Assembly (NCBI RefSeq): GCF_025447595.1
Contig: NZ_JAOEJU010000001.1
Location: 434,001 to 498,000 of the forward strand
Origin: Pseudomonas koreensis
GTDB taxonomy: Bacteria > Pseudomonadota > Gammaproteobacteria > Pseudomonadales > Pseudomonadaceae
Direction of reading: 5' to 3'
Length of the DNA: 64,000 bases
Shown here: one piece after another, positions 1-9,076 of the stretch
Layout: each line of letters starts with the position of its first letter
How positions within the stretch are numbered: the stretch's first letter is position 1
Made by a program: the position numbers and the translations under genes
The notes under the pieces: model-generated
The model's input: only the letters and a program-made list of their open reading frames with translations
Databases searched by the model: none
What the model was told of the DNA's origin: nothing

Positions 1-273
1 GGGAATAACCTTGGCGGCACTGGCAGGCTTGGCCTTGGCCGTCGTGGCCTTGGGTTTGGCGGCGGGCGCCTTGCCATCGACGGCTTTGCTGGTGGCGGTC
101 TTGCCAGCGGTTTTACTACCGGCGGCTTTTGGCGATTTCTTCGGCGCCAAGGCTTCGGCTTCGGCCAGTTTGCGCGCCATCTCCCAGTGGCGAGCTTCCT
201 GGCCTTCGGGTTTTCCTTCGGATTCCCAGATCTGATAGGCGAATTCGCGGATGCGTTTATCGTCGGTACTCAT
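1..273 (-). CDS. DUF2934 domain protein, C-terminus cut by window edge
   Basis: Small protein whose first ~40 residues (MSTDDKRIREFAYQIWESEG, then an EARHWEMA segment) match the DUF2934 pattern of a short helical R-x-R-x-x-A-Y-x-x-W-E motif. The rest is a low-complexity Lys/Ala/Pro tail. The reading frame is still open at position 1, so the C-terminus is missing. The start is supported by an AGGAGC ribosome site 7-8 bases upstream. It lies just upstream of the treY stop on the same strand, the same order as in the P. aeruginosa PA2161-PA2165 block (established knowledge). Function is unknown. The basic Ala/Lys tail could bind nucleic acid, but that is inference. Confidence 0.85.
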   Translation of the reverse strand, partial: MSTDDKRIREFAYQIWESEGKPEGQEARHWEMARKLAEAEALAPKKSPKAAGSKTAGKTATSKAVDGKAPAAKPKATTAKAKPASAAKVIP

Positions 274-302
274 CGCAATGCTCCTGGACTGAACTCATGC
301 TG

Positions 303-3077
303 CTAGACGTGTTGGATAAGCAGATTGACCGGGAAGTCCCCCAGTGCGGCGCTGACCTCCAGCTCCCTGTTTTTTGTGACTGCGGTGCTCGAAAAAAGTC
401 CCTTCAGATTGTCGTCTGAGGCGGCGAACGGTAATTCCACCCGCGTATCGCCCCAGCGCAGCGCATCGACCATCGGCAAGGCACTGTTTTCCAGCAGTGT
501 TGCGCAACGGATCGGTACGATCACGATGACTCGTTGCCCCCCGTGCTCGCGGGCAAACGCGAGCACGTTGTGCGCCTGGTCGCCCAGCACCTCGAGGGCC
601 TGGTACGAACCGCGGCGAAACAATTCGCTGTATTCAGCGCGCAGCTGCAGCACCTGGGCGATCAACGCTTGCTTGATTCGCCCGTCACGCCAGCCTGATA
701 GCAGTTCCTGTGCAGGCGTCGCCGTCAGGGTTTGTTCGCGCAGGCTGTAATCCACTGGCCGGCGGTTGTCCGGATCGACCAGACTGAAATCCCAATACTC
801 GTTGCCCTGGTACAGATCCGGCACACCCGGCACGGTCATGCGCAGCAAGGTTTGCGCCAGACCGTTAAGGGCACCGGCCGCAGCAATGCTGTTGACGCTC
901 TTGGCCAGGGCCCCGCGCAGCAGTTCGCCCTCGGGTGCCAGCAGCAACTGTTCAGTGAACGCTTGCGCCGCGTTTTCGTAAGCCTCGTTCGGTGCACTCC
1001 AGCTGCTTTGCAGCTTGGCTTCGCGCAAGGCTTTCTGCTGCCACTGCCAGATACGCTTGGCGTAGTCGGCGAAACCGGCCTGATCGTCGTCGCGCAGGTC
1101 CAGCGGCCAACTGCCGAGCAAGGCTTGATAGAGGATCAATTCGTCCCCGGACGACGGCAACTGATCGTCATTGCGCAGCGGTCGAGCGAGGGCGCGCCAC
1201 AACTCGACCTGCTCGGCGTACCAGTGACTGCGTTCGCTGAGCACGGCCAGTCGCGCGCGGGTGTCTTCGCCGCGTTTGTGGTCGTGGGTGGCAGTGGCCA
1301 GCAGGTTGTCCGGGAAGCTCGCCAGACGTTGCTGGTTCACCGCGTGAAAGTCGCTGACCGGCGCGCTGAACTGCTCGGTGTTGTAACCGACGTCATTGCG
1401 CGACAGCAGCACCGCCGAGCGATACAGCGCGGTGTCTTCCACTGCTTTGGCGGCGGCCGGCGACGTGAGTTGCTGAAAGCGCACGCAGGCGTGCTTCAGG
1501 ATTTTGCGTGAACGGCCACGGGGTTTGCGCCGCCACGGCTGGCCGCCGAGCCAGCCGGCTACGGAGTCCAGCACTGGCCAATCGGCTTCGCTCAATGTCT
1601 GCCGCGCACCGTCCATGGCCTGCTGGAAAAACACCTCGTCCCGCGCCGAACGGCCCATCGGGGTGATGTAAGTGCGATAGACCGGGAAGTGCACGATCAG
1701 CGCCTGCAGCACCCGGCGGATCGAGCCGAGCGTGAGGTCGCGGGTCATCAGGTCATCGCGCGCCACTTGCAGCAGGGCCTGGGCGACGCTTTCGCAATCG
1801 CTGGCCAGCGAGCCGTTGAGGATCTGCTGGCGCGCCAGTTGCGCTTCTTCGATAAACGCAGAGGGGCGTTCGGTGCGACGTTTCCACAAGTCACCGAGAA
1901 CGTGTTCGCCGTCCGGGTCGTGTTGCAGCAGCGACAGCTGATTCATGAACTCGTAGCCGGTGCTGCCGTCCACGGACCAGTCGGTGGGCAGGGTTTCACC
2001 GTCGCCGAGGATCTTCTCGACGTAGATTGGCAAGTGCCTGCCCGGTGCCAGGTGGTCGAGGCGGCGGCGCAGTTTGCGGCAGTAACTGCGCGGGTCGGCG
2101 AGGCCGTCGATGTGGTCGATGCGCAGGCCGTCGATCAGGCCTTCTCCGATCAACTGGAAAATCTTGCCGTGGGTGGCCTCGAACACGGCCGGGCGTTCGA
2201 CGCGCAAACCGCCAAGTTCGTTGATGTCGAAGAAACGCCGCCAGTTGATGTCATCCGCCGCCGTGCGCCAGCTCGCCAGGCGATAGCTTTGCCGCTCCAG
2301 CAACTGATGCAGGCGCTGAAAACCGTCTTCGGTCTTCGAGTCGTAGTGGGTCAGGTTGCGCTGAATGGCCTGGAGGATTTGCGGGTCGCTGGCCAGTTGC
2401 TGAAGTTCTTCCTTGAGCGGGATGGCCAGCGAGCGGGCGTCGGTTTGATAACTGAGCGCGCTGAAACGGTCGGCGAGGGCCTTGAGCGCTTCGATGGGGT
2501 TGTCATCGGATTTGAGCAGTTCACCGTAATCGCCGGGGCAGACCGGGAAGTGATGCTCGTAATGCTCGACATGGAAGGTGCCGCTCTCGGCATTGAACAC
2601 CAGCGGCAGGGTCGCGTCCTGTAGCGCAACGCCATAATCGCTGCCCAGAAACGGCAGCAGCAACTGGCCTTCCATCAACGGATCGGGCGAGTGCCACTGA
2701 ATATCGAAGAACTCACCATAAGGGCTGAGTCGTCCCCATTCCAGCAGATCGAGCCACCACGGGTTGTCGCCGCCACCAACCGCCATGTGATTGGAGACGA
2801 TGTCGAGGATCAGCCCCATGCCGTGCTCGCGCAGGCTGGAGACCAGACGGCGCAAGGCTGGCTCGCCGCCGAGTTCCGGATTGACGCGGGTCGGGTCGAC
2901 CACATCGTATCCATGCATCGAGCCCGCGCGGGCGGCGAGCAGCGGCGAAGCATAAATGTGGCTGATACCGAGCCGGGCGAAGTACGGCACCAGCGGCACC
3001 GCCTGATCGAGGGTAAAACTGCGATGAAATTGCAGGCGGACCGTGGCGCGCAGTGTCTGGATAGGCAATGCACTCAT
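303..3077 (-). CDS. treY: Maltooligosyl trehalose synthase
   Basis: A 924-residue GH13 enzyme that turns the reducing end of a maltooligosaccharide into an alpha,alpha-1,1 linkage, giving maltooligosyltrehalose for TreZ. Seen: the N-terminal barrel start with SHIYASPLL and GYDVVDPTRVNPELGG, the DIVSNHMA region near residue 110, and the catalytic-strand motif DGLRIDHIDGLADP near residue 320. Length fits TreY (~900). The start ATG overlaps the malQ stop by 4 bases (ATGA), so translation is probably coupled. It is cytoplasmic and works with malQ, treZ and glgA upstream to convert glycogen-type glucans to trehalose. A short gap (29 bases) separates it from the DUF2934 gene, suggesting one transcript. 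Confidence 0.96.
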   Translation of the reverse strand: MSALPIQTLRATVRLQFHRSFTLDQAVPLVPYFARLGISHIYASPLLAARAGSMHGYDVVDPTRVNPELGGEPALRRLVSSLREHGMGLILDIVSNHMAVGGGDNPWWLDLLEWGRLSPYGEFFDIQWHSPDPLMEGQLLLPFLGSDYGVALQDATLPLVFNAESGTFHVEHYEHHFPVCPGDYGELLKSDDNPIEALKALADRFSALSYQTDARSLAIPLKEELQQLASDPQILQAIQRNLTHYDSKTEDGFQRLHQLLERQSYRLASWRTAADDINWRRFFDINELGGLRVERPAVFEATHGKIFQLIGEGLIDGLRIDHIDGLADPRSYCRKLRRRLDHLAPGRHLPIYVEKILGDGETLPTDWSVDGSTGYEFMNQLSLLQHDPDGEHVLGDLWKRRTERPSAFIEEAQLARQQILNGSLASDCESVAQALLQVARDDLMTRDLTLGSIRRVLQALIVHFPVYRTYITPMGRSARDEVFFQQAMDGARQTLSEADWPVLDSVAGWLGGQPWRRKPRGRSRKILKHACVRFQQLTSPAAAKAVEDTALYRSAVLLSRNDVGYNTEQFSAPVSDFHAVNQQRLASFPDNLLATATHDHKRGEDTRARLAVLSERSHWYAEQVELWRALARPLRNDDQLPSSGDELILYQALLGSWPLDLRDDDQAGFADYAKRIWQWQQKALREAKLQSSWSAPNEAYENAAQAFTEQLLLAPEGELLRGALAKSVNSIAAAGALNGLAQTLLRMTVPGVPDLYQGNEYWDFSLVDPDNRRPVDYSLREQTLTATPAQELLSGWRDGRIKQALIAQVLQLRAEYSELFRRGSYQALEVLGDQAHNVLAFAREHGGQRVIVIVPIRCATLLENSALPMVDALRWGDTRVELPFAASDDNLKGLFSSTAVTKNRELEVSAALGDFPVNLLIQHV

Positions 3078-5152
3078 CGGTCACGCTCGGCTGCCTGAAG
3101 ACGCGCGCAAGCCAGCAGTTCCAGGCGTCGTGCGGCGTCGACTCCGTCGAGAAGCGCCTCACTGGTGCCCGGCAAACGCCGCGACCAGTTCGGGTGGGTG
3201 TCGATGGTGCCGGGCAGGTTGGCCTGTTCGTCGAGCCCGAGCGCATCTTCCAGCGGCAGCAGCACCAGCGGCGCGCGGGTGTGGCCGAGGAAACGCACGG
3301 CGGCGTCGACCACCTGATCGGCCTCGTGGGATTCCTCGCGAAAGTTCTGTGGGTCCTGGCTCAAGGCACCGCGCAGGCCTTCACGCTCGCGTTCGCGGTA
3401 ACGGCGCCAGTCGATTTCGCCGTTGGCGTCAATCAGCCCGAGCCGCGCGTTCCAGTCGATGTCGCGGCCGTGCCACCAACCATTGAGTGTCGGCAGATCA
3501 TGGGTGCTGGTAGTGGCCAGGGCGTTGTCCGGCCAGTCGAGGATCGGTTTGAAATGGGTGTTGTCCTGTTCGAACAACAGCACGCGCATGCCGAGCATGG
3601 CACGGGCGATGAGTTTTTCGCGCAGGCCATCGGGCACGGTGCCGAGGTCTTCACCAAGCACGATAGCTTGATGGCGGTGGGATTCGAGGGTCAGCAGACG
3701 CAGCAGGTCATCCACCGGGTAATACAGGTAGGCGCCGTCCGCCGGGACTGCGCCGTTGGGGATCACCCACAACCGTTGCAGGCCCATGACATGGTCGATG
3801 CGTAGCCCACCGGCGTGGGCGAAGTTGGCGCGCAGCATGTCGATGAACGCGCGAAAGCCGTTGCGCACCAGACCTTCCGGAGAAAACGCGGAAATGCCCC
3901 AGCCCTGGCCCGAGCGATTGAGGATGTCAGGCGGCGCGCCGACGGTCAGCGAGGCCAACAGTTCGTCCTGAAAGCTCCAGGCCTGACTGCCAGCACCGTC
4001 GGCACCTACCGCCAGGTCGGCGATCAGGCCGATGCCCATGCCGGCGCTGCGGGCGGCGGTCTGGGCGCGCTCCAGGCAGCGGTGGATGAGCCATTGGCAG
4101 AATGCGAAGTAACTGATGCGCTCGGCGTATTCCTCGGCAAACGCGCCGAGGGCAGCGCCGCGCGGGTCGTGCCAGTGCTCCGGCCATTGGCGCCAGTCGA
4201 GGCTTTCGCCACGGGCGGCGCGCATTTCCTGGATGGCTTCAAAGCGGCAGTGGTTTTCCAGCGCTTCGCCGCCGGCATCGCGGAAGCTGGAGAAGTCGTT
4301 GTGTAACGGGTGTTCGCCGCTGATGAAGCCGTCGTACAAGGCTTGCAGCAGTTTCAGTTTGGTTTCGGCTGCTTTCGGCCAGTCGATCAGTTTCAGGTTT
4401 TCCAATTGCTCGAACTGATCGGTCAGGCCGGCCGCGTCAATCGCATCGCGCAGCGCACGCTCGCCGAGGATCACGCCCGGTGCGGCGTACAACGCATTGA
4501 GAAACAGCCGACTGGACGGCGAGTAAGGGCTGTAGCGCCCGGTGTCGGCGCTGAACATCGCGTGCAGCGGGCTGATCGCCAGCGCATCGGCACCGCGCTC
4601 GCCGGCCACTCGGGCCAGTTCTTCCAGGGCCTGGGTGTCGCCGAAACCGCCATCGCCGGGGCGGCGCAAGCCATATAGCTGCACGCTCAGACCCCACACG
4701 CGAGGGATCGGGCTGTCCACCGCGTCACCCACGCTGAAGCAGCGTTCCGGTGCCACGGCCAGAGTGAATTGCTGATCGGCGATGTGCACTTGCTGATAGC
4801 CGACCGGAATTTCGCCGGGCAGTACGGCCTCGGCATCCAGTTTCAGGCTCAGGCGCGAGCCGTCTTCAAGGTGAATCTCGCAAGGGGTTTCGGGTTCGAA
4901 ATAGCGGGCCAGATCCAGCCCCACGCCGACGTCTGCGGTGAGCAGTGGAGGCAGATGGCGATTTTCCTGCACTTGTTGCAGTTCGAGCAGGCTGGCGTCG
5001 ATTTCCTGGGCCGTTCCGGCCGGGTGACCGAGGCCGGTCAGAACATTGCGCAGCACGGCCGGGGCAACTTTTTGCTGGCGGCCATTGGCGTCGATCCAGT
5101 CGACAGCGAGACCGGCTCGGCTGGCGAGAATTTCCAGTTGCGCATCGCTCAT
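3074..5152 (-). CDS. malQ: 4-alpha-glucanotransferase (amylomaltase)
   Basis: A 692-residue GH77 disproportionating enzyme that moves maltosyl and longer units between glucans, supplying chains for TreY/TreZ and recycling short maltodextrins. Seen: GGLRIDHVMGLQRLW carrying the catalytic Asp, GEDLGTVPDGL carrying the catalytic Glu, and the ATTSTHDLPTLNGWW segment, all typical of MalQ. I chose the ATG at 5152 because it overlaps the treZ stop as ATGA. An in-frame upstream start at 5212 would put 20 extra residues inside treZ. Its own stop overlaps the treY start by 4 bases. Cytoplasmic; in one operon with treZ and treY. Confidence 0.96.
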   Translation of the reverse strand: MSDAQLEILASRAGLAVDWIDANGRQQKVAPAVLRNVLTGLGHPAGTAQEIDASLLELQQVQENRHLPPLLTADVGVGLDLARYFEPETPCEIHLEDGSRLSLKLDAEAVLPGEIPVGYQQVHIADQQFTLAVAPERCFSVGDAVDSPIPRVWGLSVQLYGLRRPGDGGFGDTQALEELARVAGERGADALAISPLHAMFSADTGRYSPYSPSSRLFLNALYAAPGVILGERALRDAIDAAGLTDQFEQLENLKLIDWPKAAETKLKLLQALYDGFISGEHPLHNDFSSFRDAGGEALENHCRFEAIQEMRAARGESLDWRQWPEHWHDPRGAALGAFAEEYAERISYFAFCQWLIHRCLERAQTAARSAGMGIGLIADLAVGADGAGSQAWSFQDELLASLTVGAPPDILNRSGQGWGISAFSPEGLVRNGFRAFIDMLRANFAHAGGLRIDHVMGLQRLWVIPNGAVPADGAYLYYPVDDLLRLLTLESHRHQAIVLGEDLGTVPDGLREKLIARAMLGMRVLLFEQDNTHFKPILDWPDNALATTSTHDLPTLNGWWHGRDIDWNARLGLIDANGEIDWRRYREREREGLRGALSQDPQNFREESHEADQVVDAAVRFLGHTRAPLVLLPLEDALGLDEQANLPGTIDTHPNWSRRLPGTSEALLDGVDAARRLELLACARLQAAERDR

Positions 5153-6954
5153 AGGCGCTCTCCATCCAGGGGTGGCAAAGGGGTTGCGGCCGTGAGGCTG
5201 ACAAGCGCGCAATACGGGGGCAGTTGCCCCTCATCCGTCAGGCCGGCGGTGGAGGGCTGGCGGAAAAGCCACACCGATTCGGCCTGTGGAAGGTTGACCA
5301 CTGGCGTGTCGCCGAGGTTCAGGTCGATTCGCAGCTCGCTGCCATCACCCAGCCGCCAGCGCGCGCTGACGGCGCCAGGCCCCAGTACCTGAGCGCCGAG
5401 GGCTTGGGTGCCGGGCAGGTTGGGAATGATGTATTGATGGCGCAATTGCAGGAGCTGGCGATACAGCGCCAGTGTCGCTCGTTGCCGAGGTGTGCCGCTG
5501 CCGATCAGTCGCGGCTGTGAGGCGTGAAAGGTTTGCTCGGCGTTCGGATCGGGAATCTGCTCGCGTTTATGCGGATCGGAGAAGGCACTGAACGCTGCAA
5601 ATTCATTCCGCCGTCCTTCGCGCACCAGCTTCGCCAGTTCACCATGGTGGCTGGTGAAAAACAGGAACGGTTGTTCGGCGGCGTATTCGTCGCCCATGAA
5701 CATCAGGGGAATCATCGGCGACAGCAACAACAGCGCGGTCGCAGCCTCCACCGCGCGCGGGTCGGCCAATTTATGCAGGCGCTCGCCGAAGGCGCGGTTG
5801 CCGATCTGGTCATGGTTCTGCAGGAACAGCACGAACGCGGTGGAAGGCAGATGCTCGCTTGGCTCGCCACGAGGTGTGCCGTGGCGGGTGATATGACCCT
5901 GAAACACGAAACCCTGGCTCAGGCAGCGGGCCAGTTGTTCGGTGGGTTGCTCGGCGTAGTCGGCGTAATAGGCGTCGGTTTCACCGGTCAGCAACACATG
6001 CAGGGCGTTGTGGCCGTCGTCGTTCCATTGCGCGTCGTAGGCTTCCTCCAGGAGTCTGGCCTGATTGTGTTCATTTTCCACCGTCAGCCAGACATGGCGC
6101 GCGGGATCAATCTGCTGGCGCACACGCAGCGCCAGTTCCTGCAGGAAATCCGGGTCCTCGATGGCATGTACGGCATCCAGACGCAGGCCGTCGAAACGGT
6201 ACTCCAGCAACCACATCAGCGCGTTATCGATGAAGAAGTCCCGCACCTCGCGACGGCGGAAATCAATCGCGGCGCCCCACGGTGTGTGCTTGTCTTCGCG
6301 AAAGAAACCCTTGGCGTAACGGTGCAGATAATTGCCGTCCGGGCCAAAGTGGTTGTAGACCACGTCGAGAATGACCGCCAGACCGTGACCGTGGGCGCTG
6401 TCGATCAGGTGTTTGAGTTGTTCCGGCGTGCCATAGGACGCTTGTGGCGCATAGTGCAACACGCCGTCGTAACCCCAGTTGCGATCGCCGGGGTATTGCG
6501 CGATCGGCATCAGCTCGATGGCGGTAATGCCCAGGGCAGTGAGGCGCTCAAGGTGTTGCTCCACTTCGGCAAAACCACCGAGCGCACCGACATGCAATTC
6601 GTAGATCACCGCCTCATTCCACGGTCGACCCTGCCATGTCACGTGCCGCCAAGGGTAGGCATGGGGATCGACCACCACACTGTGGCGATTCAGATCTCCG
6701 TCCTGCGCTCTGGAGGCCGGATCCGGCACCTCCAGTTCGCCATCGATGTTGAAACGGTAGCGAGTGCCGGCCGGGCAGCGACTCTTGATCACGAACCAGC
6801 CGTCATTCTGCGGCAACATCGGCAGTGACTGGCCGTTGTCCATTTCGACACTGACGTAAAACGCATCCGGCGCCCACAACGCAAACTGTGTGTGGTCAGT
6901 CTCCAGCATGATCGCGCCGTGGGGCCAGGTTTCATGGGACCGTAACGGCTTCAT
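5149..6954 (-). CDS. treZ: Maltooligosyltrehalose trehalohydrolase
   Basis: A 601-residue GH13 hydrolase that releases free trehalose from the TreY product. Seen: an N-terminal early-set/CBM48-like region (ETDHTQFALWAPDA), then VIYELHVGALGGF, DVVYNHFGPDGNYLHRY, the nucleophile motif FDGLRLDAVHAIED and FLQNHDQIGNRAFG. The ATG at 6954 is preferred over the TTG at 6960 because a GGGAGG ribosome site lies 6 bases upstream of it. It follows glgA by 15 bases and overlaps malQ. Reaction and pathway follow from the family; regulation is not visible, but the coupling suggests co-transcription from a promoter upstream of glgA. Confidence 0.96.
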   Translation of the reverse strand: MKPLRSHETWPHGAIMLETDHTQFALWAPDAFYVSVEMDNGQSLPMLPQNDGWFVIKSRCPAGTRYRFNIDGELEVPDPASRAQDGDLNRHSVVVDPHAYPWRHVTWQGRPWNEAVIYELHVGALGGFAEVEQHLERLTALGITAIELMPIAQYPGDRNWGYDGVLHYAPQASYGTPEQLKHLIDSAHGHGLAVILDVVYNHFGPDGNYLHRYAKGFFREDKHTPWGAAIDFRRREVRDFFIDNALMWLLEYRFDGLRLDAVHAIEDPDFLQELALRVRQQIDPARHVWLTVENEHNQARLLEEAYDAQWNDDGHNALHVLLTGETDAYYADYAEQPTEQLARCLSQGFVFQGHITRHGTPRGEPSEHLPSTAFVLFLQNHDQIGNRAFGERLHKLADPRAVEAATALLLLSPMIPLMFMGDEYAAEQPFLFFTSHHGELAKLVREGRRNEFAAFSAFSDPHKREQIPDPNAEQTFHASQPRLIGSGTPRQRATLALYRQLLQLRHQYIIPNLPGTQALGAQVLGPGAVSARWRLGDGSELRIDLNLGDTPVVNLPQAESVWLFRQPSTAGLTDEGQLPPYCALVSLTAATPLPPLDGERL

Positions 6955-6969
6955 TGACAACCTCCCTGG

Positions 6970-8556
6970 TTATTTGTGGTGGGTTTTACCCAGCGCCTTG
7001 GCCACCAGTTGTTCGTAGAGATCGGCATAGGGTTCGACGGCTTTGCACCAGTTGAAAGGTGCCGCCATTGCCCGGCAGCGCATGGCATTGAGCAGCTCTG
7101 GAAAGGCAAACACCTTGAACGCGCGGCTCAGGGCTTCGCGATAACTGTCGGCTGTCGATTCGTTGAAGAGGAATCCCGTGACGCCGTTCTCAATGGTGTC
7201 GGCCAGACCGCCGGTATTGCGTGCCACCGGCAGCGAGCCGAAACGCTGGGCGTACATCTGGCTCAGACCGCACGGTTCGTAACGCGACGGCATCAGCAGG
7301 AAATCGCTACCGGCGAACATCCGTCGGGCGTCGGTTTCGTTGAAGCCGATGCGCACGCCGATCTGGCCGGGAAAGCGCAGGGCCAGCTCGCGCATGGCCT
7401 GTTCTTCTTCCGGCTCGCCACGGCCTATGATCGCGATCTGGCCACCGTTCTGGACGATGTATTCCGAGACCGCTTCGGTCAGGTCCAGGCCTTTCTGATA
7501 GACCAGACGCGACACCACGGCAAACAGCGGGCCTTCGGAATCCTGCAGACCGAACAGTTCGCGCACATGGGCGGCGTTGACGGCTTTGCCTTCCCAGTCG
7601 CCGATGGCAAACGGTGCGAACAGATGCGGATCGGTGGCGGCGTCCCAGCTTTCATCGATGCCGTTGGGGATGCCGCTGAGCAAACCTTGCTGGGTCTTGG
7701 CGGCGAGAAAACCGTCCAGACCGCAGCCGAAATCCGGAGTGGTGATTTCCTGCGCATAAGTGGCACTGACGGTGGTGATGTGGCTCGAATAGGCCATACC
7801 GGCCTTGAGGAACGACATCTTGCCGTAGAACTCCATGCCTTCCTGTTGCAGGGCATGGGCGGGAATCCCGAGCTCCGGGCACGAGCCGAGGCTGGTCACG
7901 CCTTGATAAGCCAGGTTGTGAATGGTGAACAGGGTCGGCGTGCGTTGCCCGCGCCAGTGCATATAGGCAGGTGCCAGCCCGGCCGGCCAGTCGTGGGCGT
8001 GCACCAGATCCGGGCACCAGTGGATTTGTGCGAGATTGGCGGCGATATCGGCAGCGGCCAGGCCCAGGCGGGCGAAGCGGATGTGGTTGTCCGGCCAGTC
8101 GCGACCGTTGTTGGCGCCATACGGGCCGCCGTCACGGGCGTAGAGTTCAGGGCAGATCAACACATAAATCACCAGACCGTCGGGCATGTCCATGCGCCCG
8201 ATCTTGCAGGGCGGCAGCGCGGCGTGGCCACCCAGTTCGCCGATGATGTGGATCGGATTCTCGCTGTTCATCACTTGCGGGTAACCGGGGATCAACACCC
8301 GGACGTCATGCAGATGTGCCATGGCACGGGGCAGGGCGGCAGAAACGTCACCAAGACCACCGGTCTTCACCAGGTCGGCGATTTCCGAGGTCACGAACAA
8401 CACTTTCTTCTTGTTGGGGTTCTGACTGGCCACTGGTGCCAGCGTCTTGGTGCCCGGGACGTTGATCGACCGGCTGCCGGGAACGCTCATGGTGCTCGAA
8501 TCGCCGACCGGCTGATGAGCACGCTCTCCCTGAATATCCAATGCCGCACTGATCAT
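6970..8556 (-). CDS. glgA: Glycogen synthase (ADP-glucose, GT5)
   Basis: A 528-residue glucosyltransferase that extends alpha-1,4-glucan from ADP-glucose. Seen: the ADP-glucose-binding motif KTGGLGDV about residue 65, HAHDWPAGLAP, TIHNLAYQG, and the C-terminal GT-B signature SRYEPCGLSQMYAQRFGSLPV. The protein has a ~50-residue Ser/Pro-rich N-terminal extension before KKKVLFVTSE, longer than in E. coli GlgA. The ATG at 8556 is backed by GGGAG 7 bases upstream; the reading frame stays open to 8637 but without a ribosome site. First gene of the glgA-treZ-malQ-treY run, so the operon promoter should lie in the 520-bp gap upstream. Confidence 0.95.
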   Translation of the reverse strand: MISAALDIQGERAHQPVGDSSTMSVPGSRSINVPGTKTLAPVASQNPNKKKVLFVTSEIADLVKTGGLGDVSAALPRAMAHLHDVRVLIPGYPQVMNSENPIHIIGELGGHAALPPCKIGRMDMPDGLVIYVLICPELYARDGGPYGANNGRDWPDNHIRFARLGLAAADIAANLAQIHWCPDLVHAHDWPAGLAPAYMHWRGQRTPTLFTIHNLAYQGVTSLGSCPELGIPAHALQQEGMEFYGKMSFLKAGMAYSSHITTVSATYAQEITTPDFGCGLDGFLAAKTQQGLLSGIPNGIDESWDAATDPHLFAPFAIGDWEGKAVNAAHVRELFGLQDSEGPLFAVVSRLVYQKGLDLTEAVSEYIVQNGGQIAIIGRGEPEEEQAMRELALRFPGQIGVRIGFNETDARRMFAGSDFLLMPSRYEPCGLSQMYAQRFGSLPVARNTGGLADTIENGVTGFLFNESTADSYREALSRAFKVFAFPELLNAMRCRAMAAPFNWCKAVEPYADLYEQLVAKALGKTHHK

Positions 8557-8775
8557 ATGAATCTCCCGTTTTGTTGATCTGGTTCTTGTGTCGAACAAGC
8601 TATGGCCAAGTCCTGTGGCCGGGCGCAATCGCGCCACGCATCGGTAAGCAAGCTACCCAACACGCGCAAGCAGAATGGGTGAGGAGGCCGTTGCAAGACT
8701 TGAACCAGTCGCTTTGGCCCTGTCTCTCAGATGACTCGTCGCGATCAGCAAAAGTTTCGATTAATTTTCCGCTTT

Positions 8776-8788
8776 GTGACCGGTCGGT
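8776..8788 (+). promoter_or_regulatory. Half-site copy of the GTGACCGGTCGGT element
   Basis: The 13-mer GTGACCGGTCGGT occurs here and again inside the palindrome at 8942-8967. The right flank here (TTTGTC) does not complete the dyad. A repeated element ~220 and ~390 bases upstream of the glgA start is consistent with a regulator binding site; the ACCGGTCGGT core resembles many TetR-family operators. No regulator gene lies next to it, so the role is inference. Confidence 0.35.
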
Positions 8789-8941
8789 TTTGTCCCGCGA
8801 AAATCAGTCTAGGCCAGATCCTAGAGCGGGCCATGACAACTGGATGAATTGTTCGACAATCTGTTACGGGCTCGCGAAAACCGTGGCTTTGAGAGGGGTC
8901 GCGCTCCGACGAAGTGCATGTTTGGCGGAGCCGATGACGCA

Positions 8942-8967
8942 AAATGGTGACCGGTCGGTCACCATTT
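8942..8967. promoter_or_regulatory. Perfect palindrome, operator or terminator stem
   Basis: Left arm AAATGGTGACC (8942-8952), spacer GGTC, right arm GGTCACCATTT (8957-8967): 11 of 11 bases pair. It could be an operator for a dimeric repressor of the TetR type acting on glgA. Alternatively, read on the minus strand it ends in TTTT and could terminate the dehydrogenase transcript that stops at 9077. The second partial copy at 8776 favours a protein-binding site. Confidence 0.45.
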
Positions 8968-9039
8968 CGGGCGCCGGAAAAGTGCGAGCGCACTGTTGCG
9001 GTGCGGACAGTTTTGTTGGCGGGCGGACAGCGGGTGCTG

Positions 9040-9066
9040 CTTCGCGGGCAGGGCTTGCCCGCGAAG
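9040..9066. repeat. REP-like palindrome
   Basis: CTTCGCGGGCA / TGCCCGCGAAG with spacer GGGCT, immediately downstream of the minus-strand dehydrogenase stop. The GCGGGC...GCCCGC core is the common Pseudomonas REP motif. It could also stabilise the 3' end of that mRNA. Confidence 0.75.
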
Positions 9067-9076
9067 GCGAGGAGGC

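Larger units (their letters stand above)
8557..9039. other. Long intergenic region upstream of glgA
   Basis: About 480 bases with no convincing gene on either strand. It should hold the promoter of the glgA-treZ-malQ-treY operon. Two copies of GTGACCGGTCGGT occur (8776-8788 and within 8942-8967); the second is embedded in a perfect palindrome. No clear -35/-10 pair stands out by eye. Stretches such as 8590-8700 show nothing recognisable. Confidence 0.6.

Noticed and set aside
732..2624. Long plus-strand frames opposite treY (259 and 311 residues)
   Set aside because: They lie antisense to a clear treY gene, lack ribosome sites and recognisable motifs, and come from GC-rich third positions.
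5524..8577. Plus-strand frames of 434 and 533 residues opposite treZ and glgA
   Set aside because: Antisense shadows of the trehalose/glycogen operon with no coding motifs.
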